This document shows positions 14,843 to 20,319 of a stretch of 20,319 nucleotides of DNA, in pieces (the first letter of the stretch is position 1; every line of letters begins with the position of its first letter). The notes beneath the pieces are model-generated. The model made no database searches and was not told where the DNA came from. It saw only the letters and a program-made list of their open reading frames with translations. This DNA comes from JABDQZ01 sp050049775 (lineage in GTDB: Bacteria > Pseudomonadota > Gammaproteobacteria > Chromatiales > Chromatiaceae), in contig JASFVP010000060.1 in NCBI GenBank assembly GCA_050049775.1, forward strand, positions 1 through 20,319. Reading direction: 5' to 3'. The position numbers were made by a program, and so were the translations under genes.

Positions 14843-16683
14843 TAGTCCTGCTCCGCCGGTTCAGCACCGGAATGACTTCTTTCTTCATATTTGTCCAACA
14901 CCTGCTTGCGTTCCTCATCATCGAGCAACACGACACGCTCGGCCTGGCTGAGACCCTGGCGATGCGAGAAGAACAGGGTTTCACTCATTTCAATCAGGTT
15001 ACGTGCAACATCATAAGTGTAGGTACTGTCGTTGAGCAATGAAGTGCCCATTTCCGCTGTAATCAGATTGTAACGAAGCGCATGGCCAATTTTCTCATTC
15101 AATTCATTCATGCTTTTTTCCAGTTCCAGTTTGATACCGTCGAGCATCACGGTTGGCGCCTCCAGCTCTTCATTGCTGCGCACCTTGTCGAGTTGACGGA
15201 TCAGCAAGGCCAGTTTGATTCTGATCTGGTTATATCCATCACGGATTTCGGGATTGTACGAAGTAACAAACTTCAACAGGTTTTTCTGCAAGTGCTTGAC
15301 GTCCTTGATGGCTTCAACAATGTTCTGGTTGGCCTTGCGCATCCAGTGAAGCTCGCCGGACTGCTTCATCTCACTGGATACATCAGCATGACTGATAAAG
15401 CTGATGATGGCGCTGTACAGCGTCTTGATCTTGAGTTCATAGGCGCGATCAATATCAAAACGAATCACGGACTTCTGCCGTTTGGCAACCTGCTCGAGGT
15501 CTTGCTCCGAAATCACCTGTTCGCGCGTAAAACTCAGGCCGCCAGCCAGTATGCCAATGGCGTTGTCCCACATGCGCAAGGTCTCCTGATGCACCGCTTC
15601 TGCGGCGGTGTCCGGAAACTGCAATGCTGCCTCGGACAGAAATTTCGGCTGGGATACGTGCTTTACTTTTTCCTTGATCAGCCTTTCCAGAAACACCACC
15701 AGCACATTGGTGAATGGCAACATCACCAGCACGCCAATCAGGTTAAACAGGCTGTGAAACACCGCCAGCTTGAGCGTGTAATCCTGCTCGTTGATACCGG
15801 CCTGCAGGCTCAACCAGTCCACCGCGGTAATGAGTTGATGAATAAACACAATCGCAATCAGGCCGGTGACCAGATTGAAAATCAGGTGTGCACCGGCAAG
15901 CCGCTTGCCGGCGGCATTGGCGCTCAGAGCGCCAATAATGGCGGTTATGGTGGTGCCGATATTGGCACCGATCGCCAGCGCCAGGCCATTTTCATAACTG
16001 ATCTGGCCGATCGACAAAGCCGTGATGGTCAGCACCAGAGTGGCATGACTGGACTGCATGATCACCGTGACCAGAATGCCGATAAAGGTGTACAGAAACA
16101 GACCGGCGTATCCGCTGACGCCAAACTGGCTCAGGTCAAAGCTGTCCTTGAAGGTATCAAAACCTTCTTTCATGTAATGAATGCCGAGAAACAGAAAACC
16201 CAGACCAGCCAGAATGAAGCCAATGCCTTTGACCGAACGGGACTTCTGGAAAATCATCAGCACGCCAAACACCAGCATCGGCATGGCATAGGCGGACAGT
16301 TTGACCTTGAGGCCGAAGCCGGCCACCAGCCAGGCGCCGGTGGTGGTACCAATGTTCGAACCGAAGATAATACCGATACCCTGCGACAGCCCCAGCAGCC
16401 CGGCACTGAGAAACGAGATCGTGATAATCGACACCAGCGAGCTCGATTGCATGATGCTGGTCGCCACCACACCGAAGCTGAGACTTTTCCAGCGTGTGTC
16501 GGTGGAATTTTTCAACAGACGTTCCAGCGTGCCACCGGTAAAAGCCTTGAAGCCGTCTTCCAGCAACAGCATGCCGTACAGGAAAATGGCCACGCCGGCG
16601 GCAATTACCTTGAAATCGGTGCTGACCCAGAAGCCGAAGGCAAGCAGCAGGAAAATGACGGGTAGCAGGAAATGTTTTAGCAT
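14842..16683 (-). CDS. Na+/phosphate cotransporter (PNaS/NptA-like) with PhoU-like C-terminal domain
   Basis: A 613-residue inner-membrane protein. Two inverted Na/Pi cotransporter repeats are clear: QSSS (79-82) with GSNIGTT (108-114), and QSSH (210-213) with GANIGTT (239-245). Serines in the QSSS motifs line the substrate path in this family; the second copy has His at position four. Membrane helices fill residues 1-340. From about 350 to 590 the protein is helical, soluble and PhoU-like (EQDLEQVAKRQKSVIRFDIDRAYELKIK...), presumably cytoplasmic. Family role: phosphate uptake or export coupled to Na+; E. coli YjbB acts in export. The stop overlaps the ATG of the 81-residue protein gene. A possible promoter upstream has -10 TATGAT (16719-16714) and -35 TTGCGG (16744-16739) with a long 19-nt spacer. 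Confidence 0.93.
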   Translation of the reverse strand: MLKHFLLPVIFLLLAFGFWVSTDFKVIAAGVAIFLYGMLLLEDGFKAFTGGTLERLLKNSTDTRWKSLSFGVVATSIMQSSSLVSIITISFLSAGLLGLSQGIGIIFGSNIGTTTGAWLVAGFGLKVKLSAYAMPMLVFGVLMIFQKSRSVKGIGFILAGLGFLFLGIHYMKEGFDTFKDSFDLSQFGVSGYAGLFLYTFIGILVTVIMQSSHATLVLTITALSIGQISYENGLALAIGANIGTTITAIIGALSANAAGKRLAGAHLIFNLVTGLIAIVFIHQLITAVDWLSLQAGINEQDYTLKLAVFHSLFNLIGVLVMLPFTNVLVVFLERLIKEKVKHVSQPKFLSEAALQFPDTAAEAVHQETLRMWDNAIGILAGGLSFTREQVISEQDLEQVAKRQKSVIRFDIDRAYELKIKTLYSAIISFISHADVSSEMKQSGELHWMRKANQNIVEAIKDVKHLQKNLLKFVTSYNPEIRDGYNQIRIKLALLIRQLDKVRSNEELEAPTVMLDGIKLELEKSMNELNEKIGHALRYNLITAEMGTSLLNDSTYTYDVARNLIEMSETLFFSHRQGLSQAERVVLLDDEERKQVLDKYEERSHSGAEPAEQD

Positions 16684-16759
16684 TCAGGCTTACGAAGTAT
16701 GGTTATGTCAAAAATCATAGCAGTTATTATCAGATATTCCGCAACTGCTGACGGTGTTG

Positions 16760-16788
16760 TTGTCACCAGCATCGACCAGCTCGATAAC
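16760..16788 (+). promoter_or_regulatory. Predicted promoter of rof
   Basis: -35 TTGTCA (16760-16765), an exact 17-nt spacer, and -10 GATAAC (16783-16788). The predicted leader is only about 8 nt, and GGGTAAA at 16789-16795 is the nearest candidate ribosome-binding sequence. Confidence 0.45.
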
Positions 16789-16802
16789 GGGTAAATTCTG
16801 TC

Positions 16803-17042
16803 ATGACAAACGATTACCAACCGGTTGCCTGCAGCCTGCACAGTGAATACGAATTGCTGGCAATGCATCGGGAAACCGTCGCGCTCGAGTGCAATGACAC
16901 ACAGCTGCCACATACCTTGACCGGTATGGTAATCGACCTGGTCACACGCGATGGCGCCGAATATCTGTGCCTTGATACTGATAACGGCATGCAGCAGGTC
17001 AGACTTGACCGCATCCAGCGACTGACCAGAACCGGCAATTGA
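16803..17042 (+). CDS. rof: Rho-binding antiterminator (Rof/YaeO family)
   Basis: A 79-residue protein (E. coli Rof 84). Rof binds the RNA-binding domain of the termination factor Rho and blocks Rho-dependent transcription termination. The family pattern is evident: YQPVACSLHSEYELLAMHRETVALE (5-29) corresponds to the E. coli opening YQPINCDDYDNLELACQHH, and VIDLVTRDGAEYLCLD...QQVRLDRIQRL corresponds to the remaining Sm-like beta strands. The acidic residues expected to face Rho are present (E15, E17, E24, E29, D45). It leads a + strand cluster with a lipoprotein gene (24 nt downstream) and a DUF2452-like gene. It is divergent from the Na/Pi transporter, with 119 nt between the starts. Confidence 0.88.
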   Translation: MTNDYQPVACSLHSEYELLAMHRETVALECNDTQLPHTLTGMVIDLVTRDGAEYLCLDTDNGMQQVRLDRIQRLTRTGN

Positions 17043-17065
17043 AACCCGACACAGGCATCAACATC

Positions 17066-17347
17066 ATGAAGAAGTATTTCACACTGATTATCCTGCTGCC
17101 CCTGCTGTTGGCCAGCTGCAGCGAGGAGCAACAAAACCGCATTTCACGCATCGGTGTTAGCTGGCTGGAAGGCAACTATCGCGTTACCTATGCCGACGGT
17201 GAACATGTGAAAAGCTGGACCGTGATCGACGGCAAGGTGACCTCGGAACCGGCCAAAGGCTATTACTATTTCTGGGCGCGTCAAAACGGCAAAAAATATT
17301 ATGTGCAAACGCCGATCGCACGCAGTTATATTGAGGAAATCGACTGA
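17066..17347 (+). CDS. Small outer-membrane-type lipoprotein, unknown function
   Basis: A 93-residue precursor from the ATG at 17066. A lipoprotein signal peptide is clear: MKK, a hydrophobic core (YFTLIILLPLL), then lipobox L15-A-S-C18. Residue +2 after the lipidated cysteine is Ser, not Asp, so export to the outer membrane by Lol is expected. The mature part (75 residues) is rich in beta strands and aromatic residues (GNYRVTYADGEHVKSWTVIDGKV, GYYYFWARQNGKKYYVQTP) and looks like a small beta-sandwich or SH3-like fold. An in-frame TTG at 17039 overlapping the rof stop is a less likely start, because it would place nine residues before the signal peptide. No catalytic residues are evident. It sits between rof and the DUF2452-like gene and is probably co-transcribed with them. 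Confidence 0.82.
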   Translation: MKKYFTLIILLPLLLASCSEEQQNRISRIGVSWLEGNYRVTYADGEHVKSWTVIDGKVTSEPAKGYYYFWARQNGKKYYVQTPIARSYIEEID

Positions 17348-17356
17348 CCGGCGTCT

Positions 17357-17920
17357 ATGAACAAATCCGCCAATCCGCAAGGCAAGGGGCTGACGCGCAT
17401 TGCATTGCTGACGGACATAAAGAATCTGTCAACCGCGCCAGCCAAACCGGTCAGGCGCATTGCCAGCGAACTGTTCACCTCGCTGTTCGTACTGCAAAGC
17501 GATTTCAGCTTCAAACCCGTGATCGGCCAGACTTACTGGCTGTATCGCAAGCAGCAACGTTTTTGCCTGTCGTTGATCGCACCCGGACAATGGCATGAAG
17601 AAGCCTCGGGCAAATACATTGGCGAATGCTGTTTGCAAAGCGATCTGACCTGGACCTTGCAACTGAGCAAATACGCCGAACGGGATCAATCCATCCAGGA
17701 CTACATCAAGGACAGGCAACAGGCATTTGCCACACAGCTGGAACAGGCGAAAAAACTGCAGGACTGCCTGCCGGTGTATCTGCCAGAACTGCCGTTTTAC
17801 CGACGCGCCTTTGCCTCGGCGCTGGCGAGTTCGCTGGCGTCTTCCATGCGCCAGTCCGGCATTGCCGGCCTGAACTACCAACAGGCACTGGCACTACCGA
17901 CAAGCGATCAGGATAACTGA
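17357..17920 (+). CDS. DUF2452-like protein of unknown function
   Basis: A 187-residue soluble protein that matches my recollection of DUF2452 proteins of Pseudomonas and relatives. It opens NPQGKGLTRI, continues with ASELFTSLFVLQSDFSFKPVIGQTYWLYRK (about 37-66), then LSLIAPGQWHEEASGKYIGECCLQSDLTWTLQL, and ends with LPVYLPELPFYRRAFASALASSLASSMRQSGIAGLNYQQA. The conserved aromatic, Gly and Cys residues suggest a compact domain, but there is no obvious enzyme motif. No signal peptide or membrane helix is present. The gene begins 9 nt after the lipoprotein gene without a strong Shine-Dalgarno and ends 3 nt from the convergent cmoM. Confidence 0.8.
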   Translation: MNKSANPQGKGLTRIALLTDIKNLSTAPAKPVRRIASELFTSLFVLQSDFSFKPVIGQTYWLYRKQQRFCLSLIAPGQWHEEASGKYIGECCLQSDLTWTLQLSKYAERDQSIQDYIKDRQQAFATQLEQAKKLQDCLPVYLPELPFYRRAFASALASSLASSMRQSGIAGLNYQQALALPTSDQDN

Positions 17921-17923
17921 AAC

Positions 17924-18691
17924 CTAACTGTCTTTTTGCGCCAGCAGATGCACGTATCGACCCATGTCACGATAGGTCGGCAAACGGCAATAACGATACT
18001 CCAGCTCAAACAGTTCCTGCAGCTCGGTCTGCTGCATGGCCGGTTGGTCGAGATAATCATGAAACACCCGCACACCGGTATGCTTTTTTACGCTAAAGCC
18101 GTTTTGCTGCAACAAGTGCAGTACCTCATGCGGATATTGCGGATTGGGCGGCGTCAGCTTGTTGCCCTTGCCGAGATAACTGTCGTCGAGCAAAAACTTC
18201 AGTCGCCAGCCGCCTTTGAGCACGTTGCTGTAGACCATAGCATTGCGGTTATAAAACAGCAGTGACAGATATCCACCGGGCTTGACCTTGTCGAGCAACA
18301 GCGTCAGCGTCGGCAGCGGCTGGCCCAGCCATTCCAGCACAGCATGGCACAACAGCAAATCAAATTGCGGCAACCTTGCGGCCAGTTGCTGGGCCGGTTG
18401 CCGGAAAAATTCGCCGCTCAGGCCGGCTTCGGCAAAATCCTGCTGCGCCCTGGCCAGCATTTTTTGCGACACATCGCACAGGGTCAGCCGATGTCCGGCA
18501 GCCGCCAGCCAGGCACTGATCTGGGCAAAGCCGCAACCGGCGTCCCAGACATCCAGCCCGGTGGCATCGTGCAGAAACTGCAAATCCTCCTGCAGCAGCT
18601 TGAGCCGCCAGGCGCCTTTGTCGGTGTCGTATATCCTTTCGGCAAAACGATCAAACAACGCATCGAAATTTCGGTCGTCGTTATCGTCCAT
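17924..18691 (-). CDS. cmoM: tRNA 5-carboxymethoxyuridine methyltransferase CmoM
   Basis: Methylates cmo5U34 to mcmo5U34 in tRNA wobble positions, using SAM. The protein has 255 residues from the ATG at 18691, which matches the E. coli start (MQDRNFDD versus MDDNDDRNFDA); GAG lies 7 nt upstream of it. An upstream TTG at 18733 would add 14 unsupported residues. Opening motif RNFDALFDRFAERIYDTDKGAWR is typical. SAM motif I is DAGCGFAQIS (50-59), with LCDVSQKML as the acidic beta-2 loop. LLLCHAVLEWL, GGYLSLLFYN and TGVRVFHDYL are near-identical to family signatures. Its partners cmoA and cmoB are not in the window. It is convergent with the DUF2452-like gene at 3 nt distance. Confidence 0.93.
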   Translation of the reverse strand: MDDNDDRNFDALFDRFAERIYDTDKGAWRLKLLQEDLQFLHDATGLDVWDAGCGFAQISAWLAAAGHRLTLCDVSQKMLARAQQDFAEAGLSGEFFRQPAQQLAARLPQFDLLLCHAVLEWLGQPLPTLTLLLDKVKPGGYLSLLFYNRNAMVYSNVLKGGWRLKFLLDDSYLGKGNKLTPPNPQYPHEVLHLLQQNGFSVKKHTGVRVFHDYLDQPAMQQTELQELFELEYRYCRLPTYRDMGRYVHLLAQKDS

Positions 18692-18791
18692 CAGCTCATA
18701 CAACCATGATGTGTTTGCTGCCTTGACAGGCAAGTGACAGAGAGAGTGGGCAGTATTTGATAAGCGAACATGTCATGCTGAATGCGGCAGG

Positions 18792-18818
18792 CAAATCGCC
18801 GCCGCCATTGGCGATTTG
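18792..18818. repeat. 9-bp inverted repeat upstream of the small UGA-interrupted gene
   Basis: CAAATCGCC, a 9-nt loop, then GGCGATTTG, a perfect dyad. It overlaps the predicted -35 (TTGGCG, 18808-18813) of the downstream gene, so it is a plausible operator. No T-run follows closely enough for an intrinsic terminator. Confidence 0.5.
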
Positions 18819-18837
18819 GTCTTTGCTGTGACATAGT
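18808..18837 (+). promoter_or_regulatory. Predicted promoter of the small gene at 18867
   Basis: -35 TTGGCG (18808-18813), 18-nt spacer, -10 CATAGT (18832-18837). The predicted leader is about 22 nt and contains GGAAG at 18855-18859, suitably placed before the ATG. Confidence 0.35.
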
Positions 18838-18866
18838 GTTGCAAACAGCAGCACGGAAGTACACCC

Positions 18867-19019
18867 ATGAGCGACGACAACATCCTGCAGTTTCCCGATC
18901 TCATGAAAGATGCCATCGATGAAGATCAGTGGCGTCAGTTTCAGGGGGAGTTTTATCTGGACTGTTATTTTGCCTATAACGGCAAGATGGCGGAAAACCC
19001 CGTAGAGCTGGGCAACTGA
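18867..19019 (+). CDS. Small hypothetical protein, 50 codons, frame continues beyond the UGA to 19112
   Basis: ATG at 18867 is preceded by GGAAG. The product begins MSDDNILQFPDLMKDAIDED and continues QWRQFQGEFYLDCYFAYNGKMAENPVELGN before UGA at 19017-19019. It is acidic, helical in the first half, and has one Cys. I do not recognise a family. After the UGA the same frame stays open for 30 codons (LKQTGLVASMENAFFSGWLV, then RRLSQADQHS) with codon use like its neighbours, ending in TGA at 19110-19112. The whole 18867-19112 unit may therefore be one 81-codon gene. Explanations: a nonsense change (for example TGG to TGA), a sequence error, selenocysteine recoding, or chance. The downstream part could also be read alone from ATG 19047, but lacks a ribosome-binding site. 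Confidence 0.55.
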   Translation: MSDDNILQFPDLMKDAIDEDQWRQFQGEFYLDCYFAYNGKMAENPVELGN

Positions 19020-19072
19020 TTAAAGCAGACGGGGCTCGTCGCATCGATGGAGAATGCGTTTTTCAGTGGCTG

Positions 19073-19104
19073 GCTGGTGCGCCGGCTCAGCCAAGCCGAC
19101 CAGC
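19073..19104. repeat. Interrupted inverted repeat between the small gene and the PilZ gene
   Basis: GCTGGT-gcgc-CGGCT, loop CAGCCA, AGCCG-ACCAGC: 11 pairs with a one-sided 4-nt bulge. No T-run follows. It lies inside the possible continuation of the small gene, so it may simply reflect coding composition. Confidence 0.35.
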
Positions 19105-19140
19105 ACAGCTGATCAGGCCAGCCTCGATCAGATCAGTGGC

Positions 19141-19512
19141 TCAGGCCGCAAACTGAGCGGCATCCAGTTTTCTGAAGGCCGCCATCAGATCAATCACTTT
19201 CTGCAGACCGTCATGATGTTGCTGGAATTGCAGCACCGCTCCGTAACGTTCATCGTCACAGTCATCGGTGCGCATGACGGTTACCGGCAAGGGATAAAAA
19301 CTTTCACCGGCAATTTTCAGATCCAGCAATAAATCCATGTCCCGCTGCAGGTTGCAATCGGTGATAATATATAAACCTTGCACCGAGATATCGCTGACAA
19401 CGCAAAAATGACTGATAATCAGCTGATCCGGTGTGAGCAAATGACATTCGACCTGGTCTGCATTCGTGATCAATAAGCGTGAATGCTGACGCTTTTCCTT
19501 GGTGGTTTGCAT
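19141..19512 (-). CDS. PilZ-domain cyclic di-GMP receptor
   Basis: A 123-residue single-domain protein. Both c-di-GMP-binding signatures are present: R8-Q-H-S-R12 (RxxxR) and D41-I-S43-V-Q-G46 (D/NxSxxG), with the usual spacing onto the beta-barrel (GLYIITDCNLQRDMDLLLDLKI..., VTVMRTDDCDDERYGAVLQF). The C-terminal helix is DGLQKVIDLMAAFRKLD. It therefore probably binds c-di-GMP and passes the signal to an unknown partner. No effector domain is fused. The ATG at 19512 has no clear Shine-Dalgarno. A perfect -10 lies about 36 nt upstream. It is convergent with the small gene on its left and divergent from the HugZ-like gene on its right. Confidence 0.92.
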   Translation of the reverse strand: MQTTKEKRQHSRLLITNADQVECHLLTPDQLIISHFCVVSDISVQGLYIITDCNLQRDMDLLLDLKIAGESFYPLPVTVMRTDDCDDERYGAVLQFQQHHDGLQKVIDLMAAFRKLDAAQFAA

Positions 19513-19547
19513 GTGTATTGATTACATCTGTTCTTATTGAGGCCGTG

Positions 19548-19553
19548 ATTATA
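19548..19553 (-). promoter_or_regulatory. Predicted -10 element of the PilZ gene
   Basis: Perfect TATAAT on the minus strand in an AT-rich stretch (19540-19635), about 36 nt from the ATG. I see no good -35 at 16-18 nt; the upstream T-rich run may act as an UP-like element. Confidence 0.4.
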
Positions 19554-19676
19554 TCTGAAAAAATATAACAAGCGCATGACAAAGTAACAAAAAACGCACC
19601 AAAACGGGTAATTTCGTAACATTTGATATTCTAATACGGAGTGTGTCAGCCATTAAACCCGCTGCACAGAATACTC

Positions 19677-20165
19677 ATGAAACAACAACAAGAAGCTCCA
19701 CTACACCACGAGATCCTGGCATTTCGCGACAAATTCAGAACACTCACACTGGCAACAACCTCGGTAAACCAGCAGCCGGAAGCCAGCGTTGCGCCTTTTG
19801 TCATCAGTGACCATGGCAACATCTGTGTTTTTATCAGCGAACTGGCGCAGCATACGCGCAACCTGCTGAACGGCTCCAGGGCCAGCCTGTTACTGGTCGC
19901 GGATGAAGCCGACAGCCGCAACCTGTTTGCTCGGCAGCGCCTGACGTTACGGGCCAGTGCTTTTGAAATCCAGCGCAGCGCACCGGACTGGCACAGCATT
20001 ATGAGCCAATTCCGTCAGCGCTTTGACGGCACCATCGATATACTCAAGCAGTTGCCGGATTTTCATTTGTTCGGCTTCGCCGTCAACAGCGCCAATTATG
20101 TGCAGGGCTTTGGCCAGGCGTTTGAACTCGATCAGGATCTGCGCCCACTGCAACTCGAGCAATAA
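19677..20165 (+). CDS. HugZ-like pyridoxamine-phosphate-oxidase-fold protein
   Basis: A 162-residue split-barrel flavin-type protein from the ATG at 19677. An in-frame GTG at 19641 would add 12 residues but abuts the only GGAG, so it is unlikely. Family pattern: FRTLTLATTSVNQQPEASVAPFVI (20-43), then NICVFISELAQHTRNLLNGSRASLLLV, and RQRLTLRASAFEI (86-98), as in the HugZ/heme-utilisation branch. The C-terminal LPDFHLFGFAVNSANYVQGFGQAFEL is typical of the short form. Members bind FMN or heme, and some degrade heme to release iron. The longer C-terminal extension carrying the heme-ligand His in H. pylori HugZ is absent, so heme degradation is uncertain. No hem, ton or Fur-box context is visible in the window. 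Confidence 0.85.
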   Translation: MKQQQEAPLHHEILAFRDKFRTLTLATTSVNQQPEASVAPFVISDHGNICVFISELAQHTRNLLNGSRASLLLVADEADSRNLFARQRLTLRASAFEIQRSAPDWHSIMSQFRQRFDGTIDILKQLPDFHLFGFAVNSANYVQGFGQAFELDQDLRPLQLEQ

Positions 20166-20168
20166 GGC

Positions 20169-20319
20169 TCAAGCCACTTTCAATTGATACACCAGCTGGT
20201 CCAGCATGCGGCCGGACCTGGACGGTTGCAGCTTGTGCTGCATCACATGGCCGCCGAGAAACTCCACCAGTTTGCGACTTGGCAGGTTATGTTTGTCAAC
20301 GGCATAGGTCAGGAAATCC
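20169..20319 (-). CDS. C-terminal end of an unidentified protein (possible GNAT-type acetyltransferase)
   Basis: An open frame runs from the right edge to TGA at 20169-20171, giving 50 codons (DFLTYAVDKHNLPSRKLVEF, then LGGHVMQHKLQPSRSGRMLD and QLVYQLKVA). The NLPSRKLVEFLGG segment recalls the N-x-x-S-x-x-x-x-x-x-L-G motif near the end of GNAT acetyltransferases, but the fragment is too short to be sure. Its stop lies 3 nt from the convergent HugZ-like gene. Codon use matches the neighbours. The start and most of the gene lie beyond the window. Confidence 0.55.
   Translation of the reverse strand, partial: DFLTYAVDKHNLPSRKLVEFLGGHVMQHKLQPSRSGRMLDQLVYQLKVA

Noticed and set aside
15082..16665. 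A 527-codon + strand ORF opposite the Na/Pi transporter gene.
   Set aside because: It is very rich in Gln, His and Asn, as expected for the antisense frame of a membrane protein gene, with no family signature. The minus-strand gene is certain.
16705..16794. A 29-codon ORF (MSKIIAVIIRYSATADGVVV...) ending 8 nt before rof, possibly a leader peptide.
   Set aside because: The better promoter for rof (16760-16788) lies inside it, its ribosome-binding site is weak, and it has no attenuator hairpin.
19028..19040. GACG-GGGCT-CGTC hairpin just after the UGA as a selenocysteine insertion element.
   Set aside because: The loop lies only 12 nt after the UGA, closer than the usual bacterial range, and the stem has four pairs.
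19113..19140. Repeated GATCAG units as a mobile-element scar.
   Set aside because: Only three imperfect copies, with no flanking target duplication or terminal repeats.

Overview
This window looks like ordinary chromosomal DNA from a free-living gammaproteobacterium outside the Enterobacterales. The GC content looks moderately high by eye (about 55-60%). The lineage call rests on proteins typical of that class: Rof, RlmG, a YhiN/RdsA-type flavoprotein, CmoM, a DauA-like SulP carrier and a HugZ-like protein. Coding is dense. I found no tRNA, rRNA, insertion sequence, prophage or CRISPR array, and no gap between genes exceeds about 190 bases.

Left third (1-7732, all + strand): the 3' part of a cyclic-nucleotide-binding/CBS/DUF294 nucleotidyltransferase gene is translationally coupled to a DnaQ-like exonuclease and a small membrane-anchored protein. 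Acetyl-CoA synthetase follows. This grouping resembles an acetate uptake/activation locus. Next come a short, NAD-type 6-phosphogluconate dehydrogenase (gnd) and glucose-6-phosphate dehydrogenase (zwf), the two dehydrogenases of the oxidative pentose phosphate route. The lactonase gene pgl is not present.

Middle (7729-14441): a minus-strand pair encodes a YhiN/RdsA-family flavoprotein and RlmG. Both families are known to modify 23S rRNA. Divergent from the pair is a 67-residue protein of unknown function. It is followed by a diguanylate cyclase (GGEEF, with an inhibitory site), a convergent radical SAM protein of the TatD-associated type, a DauA-like SulP transporter with a STAS domain, and a convergent small membrane protein.

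Right third (14597-20319): a Na/Pi cotransporter with a PhoU-like tail is coupled to an 81-residue charged helical protein and ends at the window's clearest intrinsic terminator. Divergent from it is a rof - lipoprotein - DUF2452-like cluster. After that come cmoM (tRNA wobble-uridine modification), a 50-codon ORF whose frame continues for 30 more codons beyond its UGA, a PilZ c-di-GMP receptor, a HugZ-like flavin/heme-type protein, and the 3' end of a minus-strand gene.

Points that stand out: (1) the UGA-interrupted small gene at 18867-19112; (2) the rRNA-modification pair rdsA-rlmG; (3) the DUF294/exonuclease/membrane-protein cluster before acs; (4) five convergent gene ends spaced between -4 and +5 nt, two of which share a single CTAG as both stop codons; (5) several dyads over promoters or ribosome-binding sites. 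I do not see a clearly new multi-gene system such as a defence island or a mobile element.
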